A stretch of DNA of 64,000 nucleotides from Neobacillus niacini NBRC 15566 (GCF_001591505.1 NZ_BCVA01000007.1:62001-126000), one strand, 5' to 3'; counted from the first letter of the stretch, positions 1 through 9,780 are shown. Notes: generated from the sequence alone by a model not told the origin. Numbers and translations: made by a program.

Positions 1-1
1 C

Positions 2-871
2 ATGACAGAAATCCCAATTCCTTCACAGATGGCCATGTTAATGGACAAACATAAAATAACATTTACTGCCTTGCCTCCAACATTATATTTGGGCATTCTT
101 AATGTTGCAGGTGATTATGATTTCGCTTCTCTCCGCAAACTTATTACTTGGTCTAGTACTATTCCCAAGAGTATGGTCGATGGATGGAATCGAATTGCAC
201 CTGAGGCGAAATTTTTTACCATACAAGGTTCCAGTGAATCCACTGCCTCTCCTTTAACGGGAGGCTGGTTTAAGACATGGGATGAAGTTCCAAATGGAGA
301 CGGAAGATATGTTGGAAGCGTCACGCATACTGGCAGTGAAATAAAACTTGTTGATGAGTATGGAAACGAAGTTCCTGACGGTGAACCCGGTGAACAAATT
401 GCACGTGGTCCAGTTGTGGTGAAGGGATATTATCATAACGAAGAAGCCAATCGGAAAGCATTTCGCGATGGCTGGTACTATACAGGTGATGTTCTCATCC
501 GAGACAAGGATGGTAACTATTATTTTGCTGACCGGAAAAAAGATATAGTCAAAACTGGAGGCGAGAATGTTTCCAGTCAAGAGATTGAAAATGTCCTCAG
601 CCAGCATTCGGAAATTATGCAATGTGCCGTTTTCGGTGTACCAGACCCACGCTGGGGTGAAGCTGTAGCGGCAGCAGTCGTATTAAAAAGTGAATCGACT
701 CTTACAAAAGAGGAGATCATTGAATATTGCCGCCATAAATTATCCGGCTACAAAACGCCAAAGTATGTGGTGTTTAGAACAAGCCTGCCGACTACATCAG
801 CCGGAAAATTATTAAAGAGATCGTTGAAAGATGAATACAAAGACTTATCGCAGGAAACGGAAAAAATCTAG
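2..871 (+). CDS. Acyl-CoA synthetase (AMP-binding family), C-terminal part
   Basis: This is the C-terminal 289 residues of an ANL-superfamily acyl-CoA ligase, which activates a carboxylic acid through an acyl-adenylate and transfers it to CoA. The reading frame is open to the left edge, and family members are about 500-550 residues, so the true start lies outside the window. Visible motifs are QGSSESTAS (adenine-binding region), GWYYTGDV (the conserved YxTGD core), DRKKDIVKTGGENVSSQEIE (hinge and A8 loop) and the C-terminal lysine in TTSAGKLLKR, used for adenylation. Substrate cannot be told from this half. A strong terminator follows, so it is the last gene of its unit. Confidence 0.9.
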   Translation: MTEIPIPSQMAMLMDKHKITFTALPPTLYLGILNVAGDYDFASLRKLITWSSTIPKSMVDGWNRIAPEAKFFTIQGSSESTASPLTGGWFKTWDEVPNGDGRYVGSVTHTGSEIKLVDEYGNEVPDGEPGEQIARGPVVVKGYYHNEEANRKAFRDGWYYTGDVLIRDKDGNYYFADRKKDIVKTGGENVSSQEIENVLSQHSEIMQCAVFGVPDPRWGEAVAAAVVLKSESTLTKEEIIEYCRHKLSGYKTPKYVVFRTSLPTTSAGKLLKRSLKDEYKDLSQETEKI

Positions 872-915
872 CAAACACCAGTAAGGAATGCCGGTTAAAT
901 CATAGGATGTAAAAA

Positions 916-946
916 GCCCACAAATCATTTTTGTGGGCATTTTTTG
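916..946 (+). terminator. Rho-independent terminator after the acyl-CoA synthetase
   Basis: Perfect 9-bp stem GCCCACAAA/TTTGTGGGC with a 5-nt loop, followed by ATTTTTTG. Confidence 0.9.
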
Positions 947-1112
947 TTGGAGCGAATTTTACCAAGTACAACTTTCTAACTTAGTAAAATATCATATAGA
1001 CGATAATAAGGATTATAAAGTATCATTAAAAATAAGAAAATTTTTACTAGTTTATCGATTAAGGAATCTATCAATATAACTCATTGAATAATAGCGTATA
1101 ATAGGAGGCATT

Positions 1113-3866
1113 ATGAGATTTCGAACGAAGCTGTATGCGAGCATAGGATCATTACTTTTGTTTATAACCATTATTGTCATGATATTAATGAACATGCTCG
1201 AACAATCGACTGTTAAAATGAATGTCGTTATTAGTGATTTAAATGAGAGAATCGAAGTTGCTTCCACGATTAAAGAAGAGGTGTCAGTCACATCAAGCGT
1301 TTTAACTACAATGTTGAAGGATCGCGGAGGGAAAATCAATGCAGATCTATTAAATACATGGGAAAGCTCCAATTCAAATTTACAAGTTGCGATTAATTTA
1401 TTAGAGAAAAAAGACACCCAAGACAAATCTCAGGAACTTATTGGTAAACTTAAAATCTTACAAGATTCTTATCGAAGTATGGGCCAGCAAGCGTTGGTAG
1501 AGAGAAGAATGAATCCTAATGCTGAACTTGCTCCTGATTTTTTAGCTGAAATCGAGCAATTCAGTCAGCGGATGGTTCAACTTGCAGAACTGCTTCATGG
1601 CTTACAAGAACAAGGGATGAAGAATGAACTCTTACGTTCAAAGGATACTTATACGTGGGCAGTTGAAAATATTTATATCTATCTTGTAATCGGCTTGTTG
1701 ATTGGGATCGGCTTTGCGATCTGGATTATAAAAAGCACCAGTAACAACCTTAACAAGGTAACTGACGTGATGAAACAGGCAACGGCCAGTGATTTTGATA
1801 CCCTACCACGGATTGAGATTACCTCAAAAGGGGAACTGAGTGAAATCGCTGTCGCCTTTAATAAAATGGCAAAAGCTCTTGAGAAACATAGCAAAAACGA
1901 GAAACAATTAAAAGAAGAAGCAGAAGAGCTGAGTTGGCTGAATACAAAGATTGCAGAAATCGCTACACTGTACCCGGAAATAGAAAATGTGCAAATGCTA
2001 GCCAATATGCTCATCACAAAGCTGGTTCCTATGGTTGGAGCGAGCTACGGAGTCTTCTATTTAAAGGAAGTTACAAAAAGTGACCAGTATTTAACAAGGA
2101 TGTCTTCCTATGCCTCTTTAAGTGGGGAAGAAGACCGAAAGCAATTTCGTCTAGGCGAGGGATTAATTGGGCAATGCGCACTATTAAAGCGCCCCATCCA
2201 TTTAAACCATGTTCCCGACGATTATCTAAAGCTCGGTTCAGGTCTAGGAGAAGCTTCTCCTCATTCGATTATGATTTTACCTGTATTATTTGAAGAACAG
2301 GTATTAGCGGTAATTGAAATTGCTTCTTTTGAGACGTTAACTCCATTACATATTAAACTGCTAGAAAAAGTAAATAATAATTTAGGTATTAAGATTAATA
2401 GTATTATGAACCACATGAAGGTTGAACAATTATTGCAAGAATCACAAGCACTGACAGAAGAACTCCAAGCTCAATCAGAAGAACTCCAAATGCAGCAAGA
2501 GGAGTTAAGGACGACAAATGAAAAACTAGAGGAACAGTATGAAGCGTCTAAACAAAAGAATTTCGAAATACAAGAGGTCAGTGCGGCGCTTGAAGAAAAA
2601 GCCCAGCAGCTGGAGATTAGTTCAAAATATAAATCTGAGTTTCTAGCTAATATGTCACATGAACTAAGAACCCCTCTAAATAGTTTGCTCATTCTAGCAC
2701 AAATCCTCTCTGAAAATGGAGAAGGGAACCTTACATCTAAACAGCAAGAATATATTAAAACCATTCACTCTTCCGGTAATGATTTATTGAATTTAATCAA
2801 TGATATTTTAGATTTAGCCAAAGTAGAGTCAGGTAAACTAGATGTAATATCAAAGGAAGTAGAATTGAATCAGTTGAAAGAGTTTATCTATAATCAATTC
2901 TCACCGATCGCAAATAAGAAGAAAGTTCATTTTTCAATCGAATTGGATAATGAATTGCCAATGACGTTCTTTACGGATGAACTACGATTGCAGCAAATCC
3001 TGAAGAATCTTCTAGCCAATGCATTTAAATTCACCGAAAGTGGAAGTGTCTCCTTACAAATCCGTCGTGTAATGAAAAGTATCACCGGTAATGGCGGCGA
3101 AGAACAAGGGTTCCAACACATGTTTGCTTTTTCTGTGATCGATACGGGGATTGGAATTGAGAAAGAAAAACAAGAGACCATTTTTGAGGCTTTCAAACAA
3201 GCAGATGGGACGACTAGCAGGAAATATGGCGGTACGGGATTAGGTCTATCCATTTGCAGAGAACTTGCTCAGCTATTGGGTGGGTACATTGAAGTTTCAA
3301 GTGAAATGATGAATGGAAGCACATTTACGTTATATTTGCCAAACCTTGAAATGAATAACAAACTAGTAGATATCTCGACAGCTCGAATGGAAGCAGCGGT
3401 CAGTTTAGAAGCGGATGATTCAGTAAACAGAAATGTTCAAGTTTTAAAGGAAGAGTCGTTCATCAAACATGGGAAATCCATACTGAGAAACAAGAAAGTT
3501 CTCATCGTCGATGATGATATCCGCAATGTATATGCCTTAACCATTGCACTTGAAAATCATGATATGGAAATCTTGGTTGCCGAAAACGGAAGGGAGGCGT
3601 TGGATGTTTTACAGGAGCATCCGAATACTGACCTAATTTTAATGGATATTATGATGCCAGAGATGGATGGGTTTGAAGCTATCCAACAGATTCGTAAGAT
3701 CAGTATATTCGAAACCATCCCGATTATTGCCCTTACAGCAAAGGCGATGAAACACAGCAGAGAAGAATGCCTGGAGGCAGGAGCGACCGATTATATTAGC
3801 AAACCGATTAATTTAGAACAGCTGTTCTCGTTAATGCAAGTTTGGCTGTTTACGAAGGAGGGCTAG
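1113..3866 (+). CDS. Membrane hybrid histidine kinase (HAMP-GAF-HisKA-HATPase-REC)
   Basis: A 917-residue sensor kinase. In order: N-terminal membrane segment (about 7-29), extracellular helical domain (about 30-188), second membrane segment (about 189-209), HAMP linker, GAF-like domain (about 270-435), long coiled coil rich in EEL repeats (about 437-510), HisKA with phospho-acceptor H516 in FLANMSHELRTPLNS, HATPase_c with the DTGIGI and GGTGLGLSI boxes, and a C-terminal receiver with acceptor D845 in LILMDIMMPEMDG. The start has a good RBS (TAGGAGG). The next gene starts 12 bp downstream, so the four genes to 7721 look like one operon. HAMP plus GAF hybrid kinases beside CheR proteins are usually stress or taxis-like sensors; the signal is unknown. 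Confidence 0.93.
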   Translation: MRFRTKLYASIGSLLLFITIIVMILMNMLEQSTVKMNVVISDLNERIEVASTIKEEVSVTSSVLTTMLKDRGGKINADLLNTWESSNSNLQVAINLLEKKDTQDKSQELIGKLKILQDSYRSMGQQALVERRMNPNAELAPDFLAEIEQFSQRMVQLAELLHGLQEQGMKNELLRSKDTYTWAVENIYIYLVIGLLIGIGFAIWIIKSTSNNLNKVTDVMKQATASDFDTLPRIEITSKGELSEIAVAFNKMAKALEKHSKNEKQLKEEAEELSWLNTKIAEIATLYPEIENVQMLANMLITKLVPMVGASYGVFYLKEVTKSDQYLTRMSSYASLSGEEDRKQFRLGEGLIGQCALLKRPIHLNHVPDDYLKLGSGLGEASPHSIMILPVLFEEQVLAVIEIASFETLTPLHIKLLEKVNNNLGIKINSIMNHMKVEQLLQESQALTEELQAQSEELQMQQEELRTTNEKLEEQYEASKQKNFEIQEVSAALEEKAQQLEISSKYKSEFLANMSHELRTPLNSLLILAQILSENGEGNLTSKQQEYIKTIHSSGNDLLNLINDILDLAKVESGKLDVISKEVELNQLKEFIYNQFSPIANKKKVHFSIELDNELPMTFFTDELRLQQILKNLLANAFKFTESGSVSLQIRRVMKSITGNGGEEQGFQHMFAFSVIDTGIGIEKEKQETIFEAFKQADGTTSRKYGGTGLGLSICRELAQLLGGYIEVSSEMMNGSTFTLYLPNLEMNNKLVDISTARMEAAVSLEADDSVNRNVQVLKEESFIKHGKSILRNKKVLIVDDDIRNVYALTIALENHDMEILVAENGREALDVLQEHPNTDLILMDIMMPEMDGFEAIQQIRKISIFETIPIIALTAKAMKHSREECLEAGATDYISKPINLEQLFSLMQVWLFTKEG

Positions 3867-3878
3867 ACCATCGAACAG

Positions 3879-4730
3879 GTGAATAATCATGAATCTCGTA
3901 AACTCGTACAGGCACAAGAAATCGAGAGAATAGAAATCGAATTATTACTAGAGGCCATGTTTCGCTATTATGGGTATGATTTTAGAAACTACGCCTTTCC
4001 TTTTATCCAAAGAAGAATTAACCACCGCGTTCAAATTGAGAGACTATCGAGTATATCTGCGCTGCAGGAAAAAATCCTTAGGGAACCTAGTGTGATGGCA
4101 AAGTTACTTTCCGATTTTTCAATCAATGTCACAGAGATGTTTCGGGATCCATCTTTTTTTAAGAATATTCGAACCAAGGTGATTCCTTTACTAAAAGAGT
4201 ATCCATCGATCAAAATATGGCATGTTGGCTGTTCTTCAGGCGAGGAAGTGTATTCAATGGCCATCCTTTTGCATGAAGAAGGAGTCTATGAGAAAACAAG
4301 AATCTATGCAACCGATATAAATAAGAATGTTCTCGAAAAAGCCAAACAGGGGACCTTTCCGTTAGAAGAGATGAAGCTCTATACCAAAAACTATATTGAG
4401 GCAGGAGGGAAACAGGCCTTTTCTGAGTATTATAAAGCCATTGATGATAAGGTTTGTTTTCACCCCTTTCTTCAAAAAAATATGATTTTTGCCCAGCATA
4501 ATGTAGTATCCGATCATTCTTTTAACGAGTTTGATATGATTATTTGCCGGAACGTTCTCATCTATTTTAATAAGAATCTTCAAAATGATGTTCATCAATT
4601 ATTATATGAAAGTCTAAGCATCTCAGGTTTTCTTGGCTTAGGAAAAAGAGAGGGGGTTAAATTTACACGTTATGAAGACTGTTACGGAGAATTTGATGGA
4701 CCAGAAAGGCTCTATCGAAAAGTTAAATAA
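3879..4730 (+). CDS. CheR-type protein-glutamate O-methyltransferase
   Basis: A 283-residue SAM-dependent methyltransferase of the CheR family. The all-alpha N-terminal domain (about 15-75) precedes the catalytic domain with the SAM-binding motif IWHVGCSSGEEVYS and the later motif FDMIICRNVLIYF. It uses a GTG start 12 bp after the kinase stop. CheR enzymes methylate glutamates of chemoreceptors, but no chemoreceptor, CheB or CheA is seen here. Between two kinases it more likely belongs to a chemosensory-like signalling unit whose methyl acceptor could be one of the kinases (inference). Confidence 0.9.
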   Translation: MNNHESRKLVQAQEIERIEIELLLEAMFRYYGYDFRNYAFPFIQRRINHRVQIERLSSISALQEKILREPSVMAKLLSDFSINVTEMFRDPSFFKNIRTKVIPLLKEYPSIKIWHVGCSSGEEVYSMAILLHEEGVYEKTRIYATDINKNVLEKAKQGTFPLEEMKLYTKNYIEAGGKQAFSEYYKAIDDKVCFHPFLQKNMIFAQHNVVSDHSFNEFDMIICRNVLIYFNKNLQNDVHQLLYESLSISGFLGLGKREGVKFTRYEDCYGEFDGPERLYRKVK

Positions 4731-6738
4731 TACACCTTCCAAGAAGGTGAATATTTTAATGGTGGATGATCATCCAGAAAACCTGCTGGCATTAGCAGCA
4801 GTGCTCACTTCACCAAACTACAATCTTATTAGTGCTCATTCAGGAAAAGAAGCCTTAAAATGCATGCTTCAATATGATTTTGCGGTGATTTTACTCGACG
4901 TCCAAATGCCGGGACTTAATGGCTTTGATACGGCTAAGCTGATAAAGGCGCGTGAAAAAACTAAAAATATCCCGATTATTTTTATTACAGCGATTAGTCA
5001 AGAAATGGAACATGTTCATCAAGGATACTCCGTCGGTGCGATTGATTATATTTTTAAACCCTTTCAGCCCGAAACATTGAAAAAGAAAATTGAACAGTTT
5101 GTCAAAATTCATCAAAATCATCAAGAAACTATCATAAAAACAGATCTGGGACATTTACTTGAGCTTAATAAAGTTAATAAAAGGCTAGATAGAACAACCC
5201 TAAATTTACGTAGGACAGAGGCTTTATCAAAGGCAATAAGTGAAACGATAACCGATACGATTATCACGTTTGATAACCAAGGTTCCATTCTTTCTGTAAA
5301 TCCAGCTATCATCAACATGTTTGGCTATCAGCCAAAGGAATTGGTAGAAAAACACGTTTTGAAGCTTTTTCCTAAATGGGAGGATGAAGTTTTAGCTGAT
5401 ACATCACTCTCGTTCCTTTCTAGAATGAGACAATCGGTTGGGAAGATTATAGAAATAGTGGCTGGTAGAAAGGATAAAAGCTGGTTTTATGCGGATCTAT
5501 TAATTGCCTCTACCATTATTGAGGATGAACAGATTTTTGTTTGTACCATCCGAGATGTAACAGAAAGAAAGCAAATAGAAGAAGTGAAAAAACAACGATT
5601 TCATAATTTGGAACATGTCGTCGAAGAGCGGACGCTTGAGCTAATCAAAGCAAATGAGAAACTGCACAAAGAAATTGAAGAACGAAAAAGAATGGCCGAC
5701 CATCTGTTCCGTTCCCAGGAAAGGTTTCGAAAAATCTTTGAATCCAGTCCTTGCTTAATGGCGATTTTATCACAGCAGGATCTAACTTTTATTGAAGTCA
5801 ATGACAGTTGGACTAAATATATCGGTTATAGCTGTGATGAATTGATTGATCAAAAAATAAATAGTAAAAGTTTTATGGATGAAGTAACGGAGACCTATAT
5901 AGATCTAAATAAAAAGAGTAGTAACAAGAAAATTAGGTATGAGACGAAAAATGGGAAAGTTCGATTAGGTTTATTATCTACGGAGTTTATTGATATCCAT
6001 TCAGAACCATGTATGCTGGTTGTATTGAACGATATTACGGACAGGGTACATCTCGAGAATGAAATGTATCGGTTAGACCGATTGAATTTAATCGGCGAGA
6101 TGGCAGCGGGTATAGCCCACGAGATTAGAAACCCGATGACAACCGTTCAAGGCTTTTTACAATTAACAAGGAATAAAACCGATAAATTATCTACTGATAT
6201 CATTGATTTAATGCTAGAGGAATTGGAAAGAGCAAACTCGATTATTACAGAATTTTTGAATCTAGCAAAAAATAAAATCAGTGTCAAAAAGAAGCAAAAC
6301 TTGAACGCCATTATTGAGGCTTTATCTCCTCTTATTCAAGCAGAGGCATTACGTTCGAATAAGCAGCTTACGCTTGACTTAGGAGAATGTCCCGACATTT
6401 CCTTGGACGAAAAAGAAATCCGCCAGCTCATCTTAAATATTGCCTTAAATGGATTGGATGCGATGATTTCCAATGGCAATCTAACGGTCAAAACCTATCA
6501 AGACAAAGAGACAGTGGTTCTCCAAATTAAAGATGAAGGAGAGGGAATCAACCCAGAAGTCTTATCAAAATTAGGCACACCTTTCTTTACCACAAAGGAA
6601 ACAGGAACCGGTTTAGGGTTAGCCATTTGTTACAGTGTGGCCAAACGACATGACGCCGATATTGAAATTGAAACCGGTGAACAGGGGACTACTTTCTCGG
6701 TTCGATTTCAGCGTATTCCCAGCTTAACCACTGTTTAG
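4696..6738 (+). CDS. REC-PAS-PAS sensor histidine kinase (cytoplasmic)
   Basis: About 680 residues. An N-terminal receiver (acceptor Asp in AVILLDVQMPGLNGFD, conserved Lys in DYIFKPF) is followed by two PAS domains, each ending in a linker helix, then a HisKA domain with the acceptor His in GEMAAGIAHEIRNPMTT and a HATPase domain (DEGEGI, TGTGLGLAI). No membrane segments are visible. An in-frame ATG at 4672 exists, but the ATG at 4696 (MDQKG) has GGAG at a better distance and is preferred. Either way it overlaps the end of the CheR gene, implying translational coupling. Its receiver could take phosphate from the upstream hybrid kinase, giving a relay (inference). Confidence 0.9.
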   Translation: MDQKGSIEKLNNTPSKKVNILMVDDHPENLLALAAVLTSPNYNLISAHSGKEALKCMLQYDFAVILLDVQMPGLNGFDTAKLIKAREKTKNIPIIFITAISQEMEHVHQGYSVGAIDYIFKPFQPETLKKKIEQFVKIHQNHQETIIKTDLGHLLELNKVNKRLDRTTLNLRRTEALSKAISETITDTIITFDNQGSILSVNPAIINMFGYQPKELVEKHVLKLFPKWEDEVLADTSLSFLSRMRQSVGKIIEIVAGRKDKSWFYADLLIASTIIEDEQIFVCTIRDVTERKQIEEVKKQRFHNLEHVVEERTLELIKANEKLHKEIEERKRMADHLFRSQERFRKIFESSPCLMAILSQQDLTFIEVNDSWTKYIGYSCDELIDQKINSKSFMDEVTETYIDLNKKSSNKKIRYETKNGKVRLGLLSTEFIDIHSEPCMLVVLNDITDRVHLENEMYRLDRLNLIGEMAAGIAHEIRNPMTTVQGFLQLTRNKTDKLSTDIIDLMLEELERANSIITEFLNLAKNKISVKKKQNLNAIIEALSPLIQAEALRSNKQLTLDLGECPDISLDEKEIRQLILNIALNGLDAMISNGNLTVKTYQDKETVVLQIKDEGEGINPEVLSKLGTPFFTTKETGTGLGLAICYSVAKRHDADIEIETGEQGTTFSVRFQRIPSLTTV

Positions 6739-6776
6739 GTACATTCTTTTAACACAGAAGAGAGGGGGATGAATCG

Positions 6777-7721
6777 GTGACAGGGAAATGGAAAATGATA
6801 GTAGTGGTCGGTACTGTCCTTACTGTTATCGTTCTAGGTTTTATATCGGTTACATTTGCCGATAAAAAACCAACGGTAGTCGTTGTGTTAAAAGCCTCAG
6901 ACTCACCCTATTGGAACATTATGAAGGCTGGTATAGAAAAAGGGTTTAAGGATTTTGGAATCGATGGAAAAGTGATGGTTCCAAGTGAAGCAATACCACA
7001 ACAACAGGTCGAATTATTGAAAAACATTTACAAAGAAAAGCCGGATCTAATCATAACGGCTCCATACAGTTCATCAGCTGTTGGTCCGACATTAGAAACA
7101 TTTACGGATATTCCGATTTTATTAGTGGATACCAATATTCCGATTGAGAACAAAACAGCGTATATCGGAACCAATAATCTGGATTTGGGTAAAAAAGCCG
7201 GAGCCTTCTTAGCCTCACAGCTGCAGCCGGGCGACAAGATTGCCATAATCGGAGGAGATTTGTCTTTCTCCGTTTTTAAGGAGCGGGTTGAAGGTGCTAC
7301 CATTTCCTTACAAAATGCAGGAATCAATATCGCATACAAAAAAACCGGGATACCGGATAATCCCAAGAAAATTCAAAGTGTGATCACTAAGCTTATGCGG
7401 GACCAGCCGGATATTAAGGGAGTTATGACCACTCACGACACGATTGCGTTACCTGTCATCAAGGAGTTAGAAGAACAAGGGCTCTTGATTCCTGTCATTG
7501 GTCCGGATGGTCTTGCAGACATGGTTAAGTTAATCGCAGATGGTACGCTTCCCGGTACAACGGCACAAAACCCTTATGATATGGGCTATTTAAGTGTTGA
7601 AACCGCCATGAAAGTGTTAAAAGGAGAAAATGTCGATCCATTTGTGGACAGTGGCGTTGATATTATCATAAAAGAGAATGCCAATAGTAGACTAAATTTT
7701 TATGAGAAATTAGTGAAGTAA
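6777..7721 (+). CDS. Sugar-binding-type periplasmic protein (Peripla_BP_4), no transporter partner
   Basis: A 314-residue type I periplasmic-binding-fold protein like RbsB. The N-terminus has a basic segment and a hydrophobic helix (about 6-28) acting as signal peptide or membrane anchor. There is no lipobox cysteine, which Gram-positive solute-binding proteins usually have. Fold markers include KASDSPYWNIMKAGIEKGF, the central GDKIAIIGG strand and IIGPDGL-like hinge VIGPDGLADM. It starts at a GTG after AGAGGGGG. No ABC ATPase or permease lies nearby, and it ends a kinase/CheR operon. A role as ligand-binding co-receptor for the kinase at 1113 fits better than uptake (inference). Confidence 0.85.
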   Translation: MTGKWKMIVVVGTVLTVIVLGFISVTFADKKPTVVVVLKASDSPYWNIMKAGIEKGFKDFGIDGKVMVPSEAIPQQQVELLKNIYKEKPDLIITAPYSSSAVGPTLETFTDIPILLVDTNIPIENKTAYIGTNNLDLGKKAGAFLASQLQPGDKIAIIGGDLSFSVFKERVEGATISLQNAGINIAYKKTGIPDNPKKIQSVITKLMRDQPDIKGVMTTHDTIALPVIKELEEQGLLIPVIGPDGLADMVKLIADGTLPGTTAQNPYDMGYLSVETAMKVLKGENVDPFVDSGVDIIIKENANSRLNFYEKLVK

Positions 7722-7894
7722 ATCAATAATAGTGCCGTCAAAATATGAAAGCTCGAATTGGAGGTGATACAGATTTTCTGTATAACCTTTTTTTAGGTAG
7801 ACGATATTTAAATATGCTTCCACTTTGGTAAAAATTATCTTCTGTAGAGACACTATGATAGCATAATAAAGAATAAAGATAAGAGGTGAATGAG

Positions 7895-8827
7895 ATGAAA
7901 AGAATTTTAGATTGTAGAGGTTCTGATTTTCGGCAAATGGGAAGAGAAGAATTAAAACAGGCAATCCGTGCCGCAGAAGGAAGAACGATAATCGCTGAAA
8001 CGGTAGTGACTTCTCAACCGTTACTTCCAGAGGTATCCAACCCAGAAGTAATGAAGGCATTTGGTGCGGATATGATCTTACTGAACATGTTCGATTGTTT
8101 GAACCCTTTTGTAAATGGGATTGAGTCATACAGCATATTTCAACCAAATGCGGCAGACACGGTTATCGATGAACAAATCATTCAAAAAATAAAAAAACTA
8201 ACGGGCCTGCCAGTGGGCATTAATCTTGAACCTGTTGATCCACAGGCTAATGCCCTAGAAAAATTGCATTCATTGCCGGAAGGGCGTACTACTACTGAAA
8301 AATCTCTAACGATGGCAAAGCAGTTGGGCTGTGACTTTATTTGTTTAACTGGCAACCCAAAATCAGGGGTAACCAATGAGAAAATTGAACAGGCTATTAC
8401 ATTGGCGAATAAACATTTTGGAGGGCTGATCATAGCCGGCAAAATGCATAATGCTGGAACAGCAGGAAACGTGTTTGATCTCAATGCATTTTCTCGCTTT
8501 GCAGAAGCAGGAGCAGATGTCATTCTTTTTCCGGCACCAGGAACGGTTCCAGGAGTTCGTGAAGAAACACTTGCAGAAGCTATTGAAAATGTTAAAGCTA
8601 AAGGGGCATTAACCCTTGCTGCAATTGGCACCAGCCAAGAAGGAGCAGATGAAGAAACCATTCGTGCTATCGCTTTAAGCTCCAAAAGAGCAGGAGTTGA
8701 TATTTTTCATATTGGGGATGCTGGATATTCTGGTATGGCATTACCTGAGAATATTCAAGCACTTTCGATTACAGTTAGGGGTAAAAGGCATACTTATATA
8801 AGAATGGCTGCATCGGCAGTAAGATAA
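7895..8827 (+). CDS. PEP phosphonomutase-like TIM-barrel protein (DUF7916-type)
   Basis: About 310 residues. The start is ATG 7895, placed 6 nt after AGAGGTGA; an in-frame GTG at 7886 overlaps that RBS. The sequence reads as an alpha/beta barrel: repeated strand motifs such as GADMILLNMFD, GLPVGINLEP, GCDFICLTGNP, GLIIAGKMHNAGTAG, GADVILFPAPGTVPG and GVDIFHIGDAGYSGM. Firmicute members of this family are often mislabelled haloacid dehalogenase-like hydrolase; the reaction is not established as far as I know. It is 173 bp downstream of the binding-protein gene and is followed by a terminator, so it may be its own unit. Confidence 0.75.
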   Translation: MKRILDCRGSDFRQMGREELKQAIRAAEGRTIIAETVVTSQPLLPEVSNPEVMKAFGADMILLNMFDCLNPFVNGIESYSIFQPNAADTVIDEQIIQKIKKLTGLPVGINLEPVDPQANALEKLHSLPEGRTTTEKSLTMAKQLGCDFICLTGNPKSGVTNEKIEQAITLANKHFGGLIIAGKMHNAGTAGNVFDLNAFSRFAEAGADVILFPAPGTVPGVREETLAEAIENVKAKGALTLAAIGTSQEGADEETIRAIALSSKRAGVDIFHIGDAGYSGMALPENIQALSITVRGKRHTYIRMAASAVR

Positions 8828-8837
8828 TTAAATCCGT

Positions 8838-8869
8838 TAATCCCTTTCTATGAAGAAGGGGATTTTTTT
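8838..8869 (+). terminator. Terminator after the TIM-barrel gene
   Basis: Stem AATCCCTTTC/GAAGGGGATT (one mismatch) followed by a run of T. Confidence 0.8.
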
Positions 8870-8892
8870 TGGTTCTTGTTAAAGGTATAGAC

Positions 8893-8944
8893 TACATTGG
8901 ATAGACTCTCCCTTTAATTACTGAAAAAAGGGTGTTTGGTCTAT
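8893..8944 (+). repeat. Decayed copy of the promoter/leader of the CBO0543 gene at 9829
   Basis: TACATTGGATAGACT at 8893-8907 recurs exactly at 9777-9791, and the sequence before the start (GAAAAAAGGGTGTTTGG.. versus GAAAAAGGTGTTTG..) also recurs at the same distance. Here the -10 hexamer is lost (TACTGA instead of TATGAT), and the ATG at 8942 opens only a 10-codon frame. Looks like an eroded duplicate of the leader of the downstream gene. Confidence 0.6.
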
Positions 8945-9071
8945 GGGTAATCGTCTATTCGTGGGACAATCGTAGAACATAGTATGAGATTGTGGTTAAT
9001 TTATAGGTGATAAATAACCATTTTTAATGGTGAATGAGGTAATGAATTTATACGGTGGAGGAATGATTAAA

Positions 9072-9584
9072 GTGAATGAACAGAAACAATACCGTCACGA
9101 TTTGTTGGAATGGTGTCATGAAACAGCTAAAAATTTATCTGAACAAATGGAGTTGTTATATCAAGAAATAAATCTTGATCAGAAAGAATCTGAAGTCAAT
9201 TATGTAAGCCGTGTTGATATGGAAGAACAAATTCAACTTGAGGAAGAAGAGTTAGAACCAAATGCATTCCAAGTCGATTTGGAAATTGAGACTGAAACTG
9301 AGCAATATATTGATATGGAGGAACTAAACCAATACCGAGAGGATTTATTGGAATGGTGTAACAATCTTTACTCAACTTGGAATAGCACGAAACCGATATT
9401 GGCAAAACATGTTGATAATGCAAGTTTAGAGGGTTGGGAAGGAATGTGCTCTCGTTTAAAAGAGAAATTAGAGGAAGATCTTTCATTAGAATACGAAGAC
9501 TATGAGATAGCTAATGCCTTATATGAACAGTGGGAAAAGCTTCTAGAGGAATCGTATTCTTATCAAGAAGGAGCAGGAGTTTGA
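9072..9584 (+). CDS. Acidic hypothetical protein with an internal duplication
   Basis: About 171 residues, strongly acidic (many Glu), no signal peptide or membrane segment. Not recognised as a known family. The N-terminus NEQKQYRHDLLEWC and an internal stretch beginning near residue 82, EELNQYREDLLEWC, are clearly related, so the protein is built from two helical repeats joined by a Glu-rich linker. Start chosen at GTG 9072: GGAGG ends 10 nt upstream, and this start aligns with the start of the second repeat. ATG 9063 (too close to the RBS) and ATG 9027 are alternatives. It lies alone between two short intergenic regions. Confidence 0.65.
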   Translation: MNEQKQYRHDLLEWCHETAKNLSEQMELLYQEINLDQKESEVNYVSRVDMEEQIQLEEEELEPNAFQVDLEIETETEQYIDMEELNQYREDLLEWCNNLYSTWNSTKPILAKHVDNASLEGWEGMCSRLKEKLEEDLSLEYEDYEIANALYEQWEKLLEESYSYQEGAGV

Positions 9585-9707
9585 TCGTAAGCTAAACACA
9601 ATTAGTTTTTATAAGAAGATTCTAAGTAAAATACCTTAGTAAAATCATTAAAATTGAATGTAAAAATGAATGGAATAGCGAAAAAAAAAGCTATCTTAAC
9701 GGCTAAA

Positions 9708-9742
9708 GGGGCATTACTGAAGCAGGGGTAATGCCTTTCCAT
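9708..9742 (+). terminator. Hairpin, probable terminator after the acidic protein gene
   Basis: GGCATTAC (9710-9717) pairs with GTAATGCC (9728-9735); the 3' side is only moderately T-rich (TTTCCATTCTT). Confidence 0.5.
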
Positions 9743-9780
9743 TCTTAAGGTGATCGGAAGGATAGTGAAACAAGCATACA

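Noticed and set aside
7710..8147. Minus-strand open frame of 145 codons
   Set aside because: Mostly overlaps the 5' part of the TIM-barrel gene in another frame, no RBS, unlike any family.
8942..8974. ATG after the duplicated leader as a small gene
   Set aside because: The frame stops after 10 codons.
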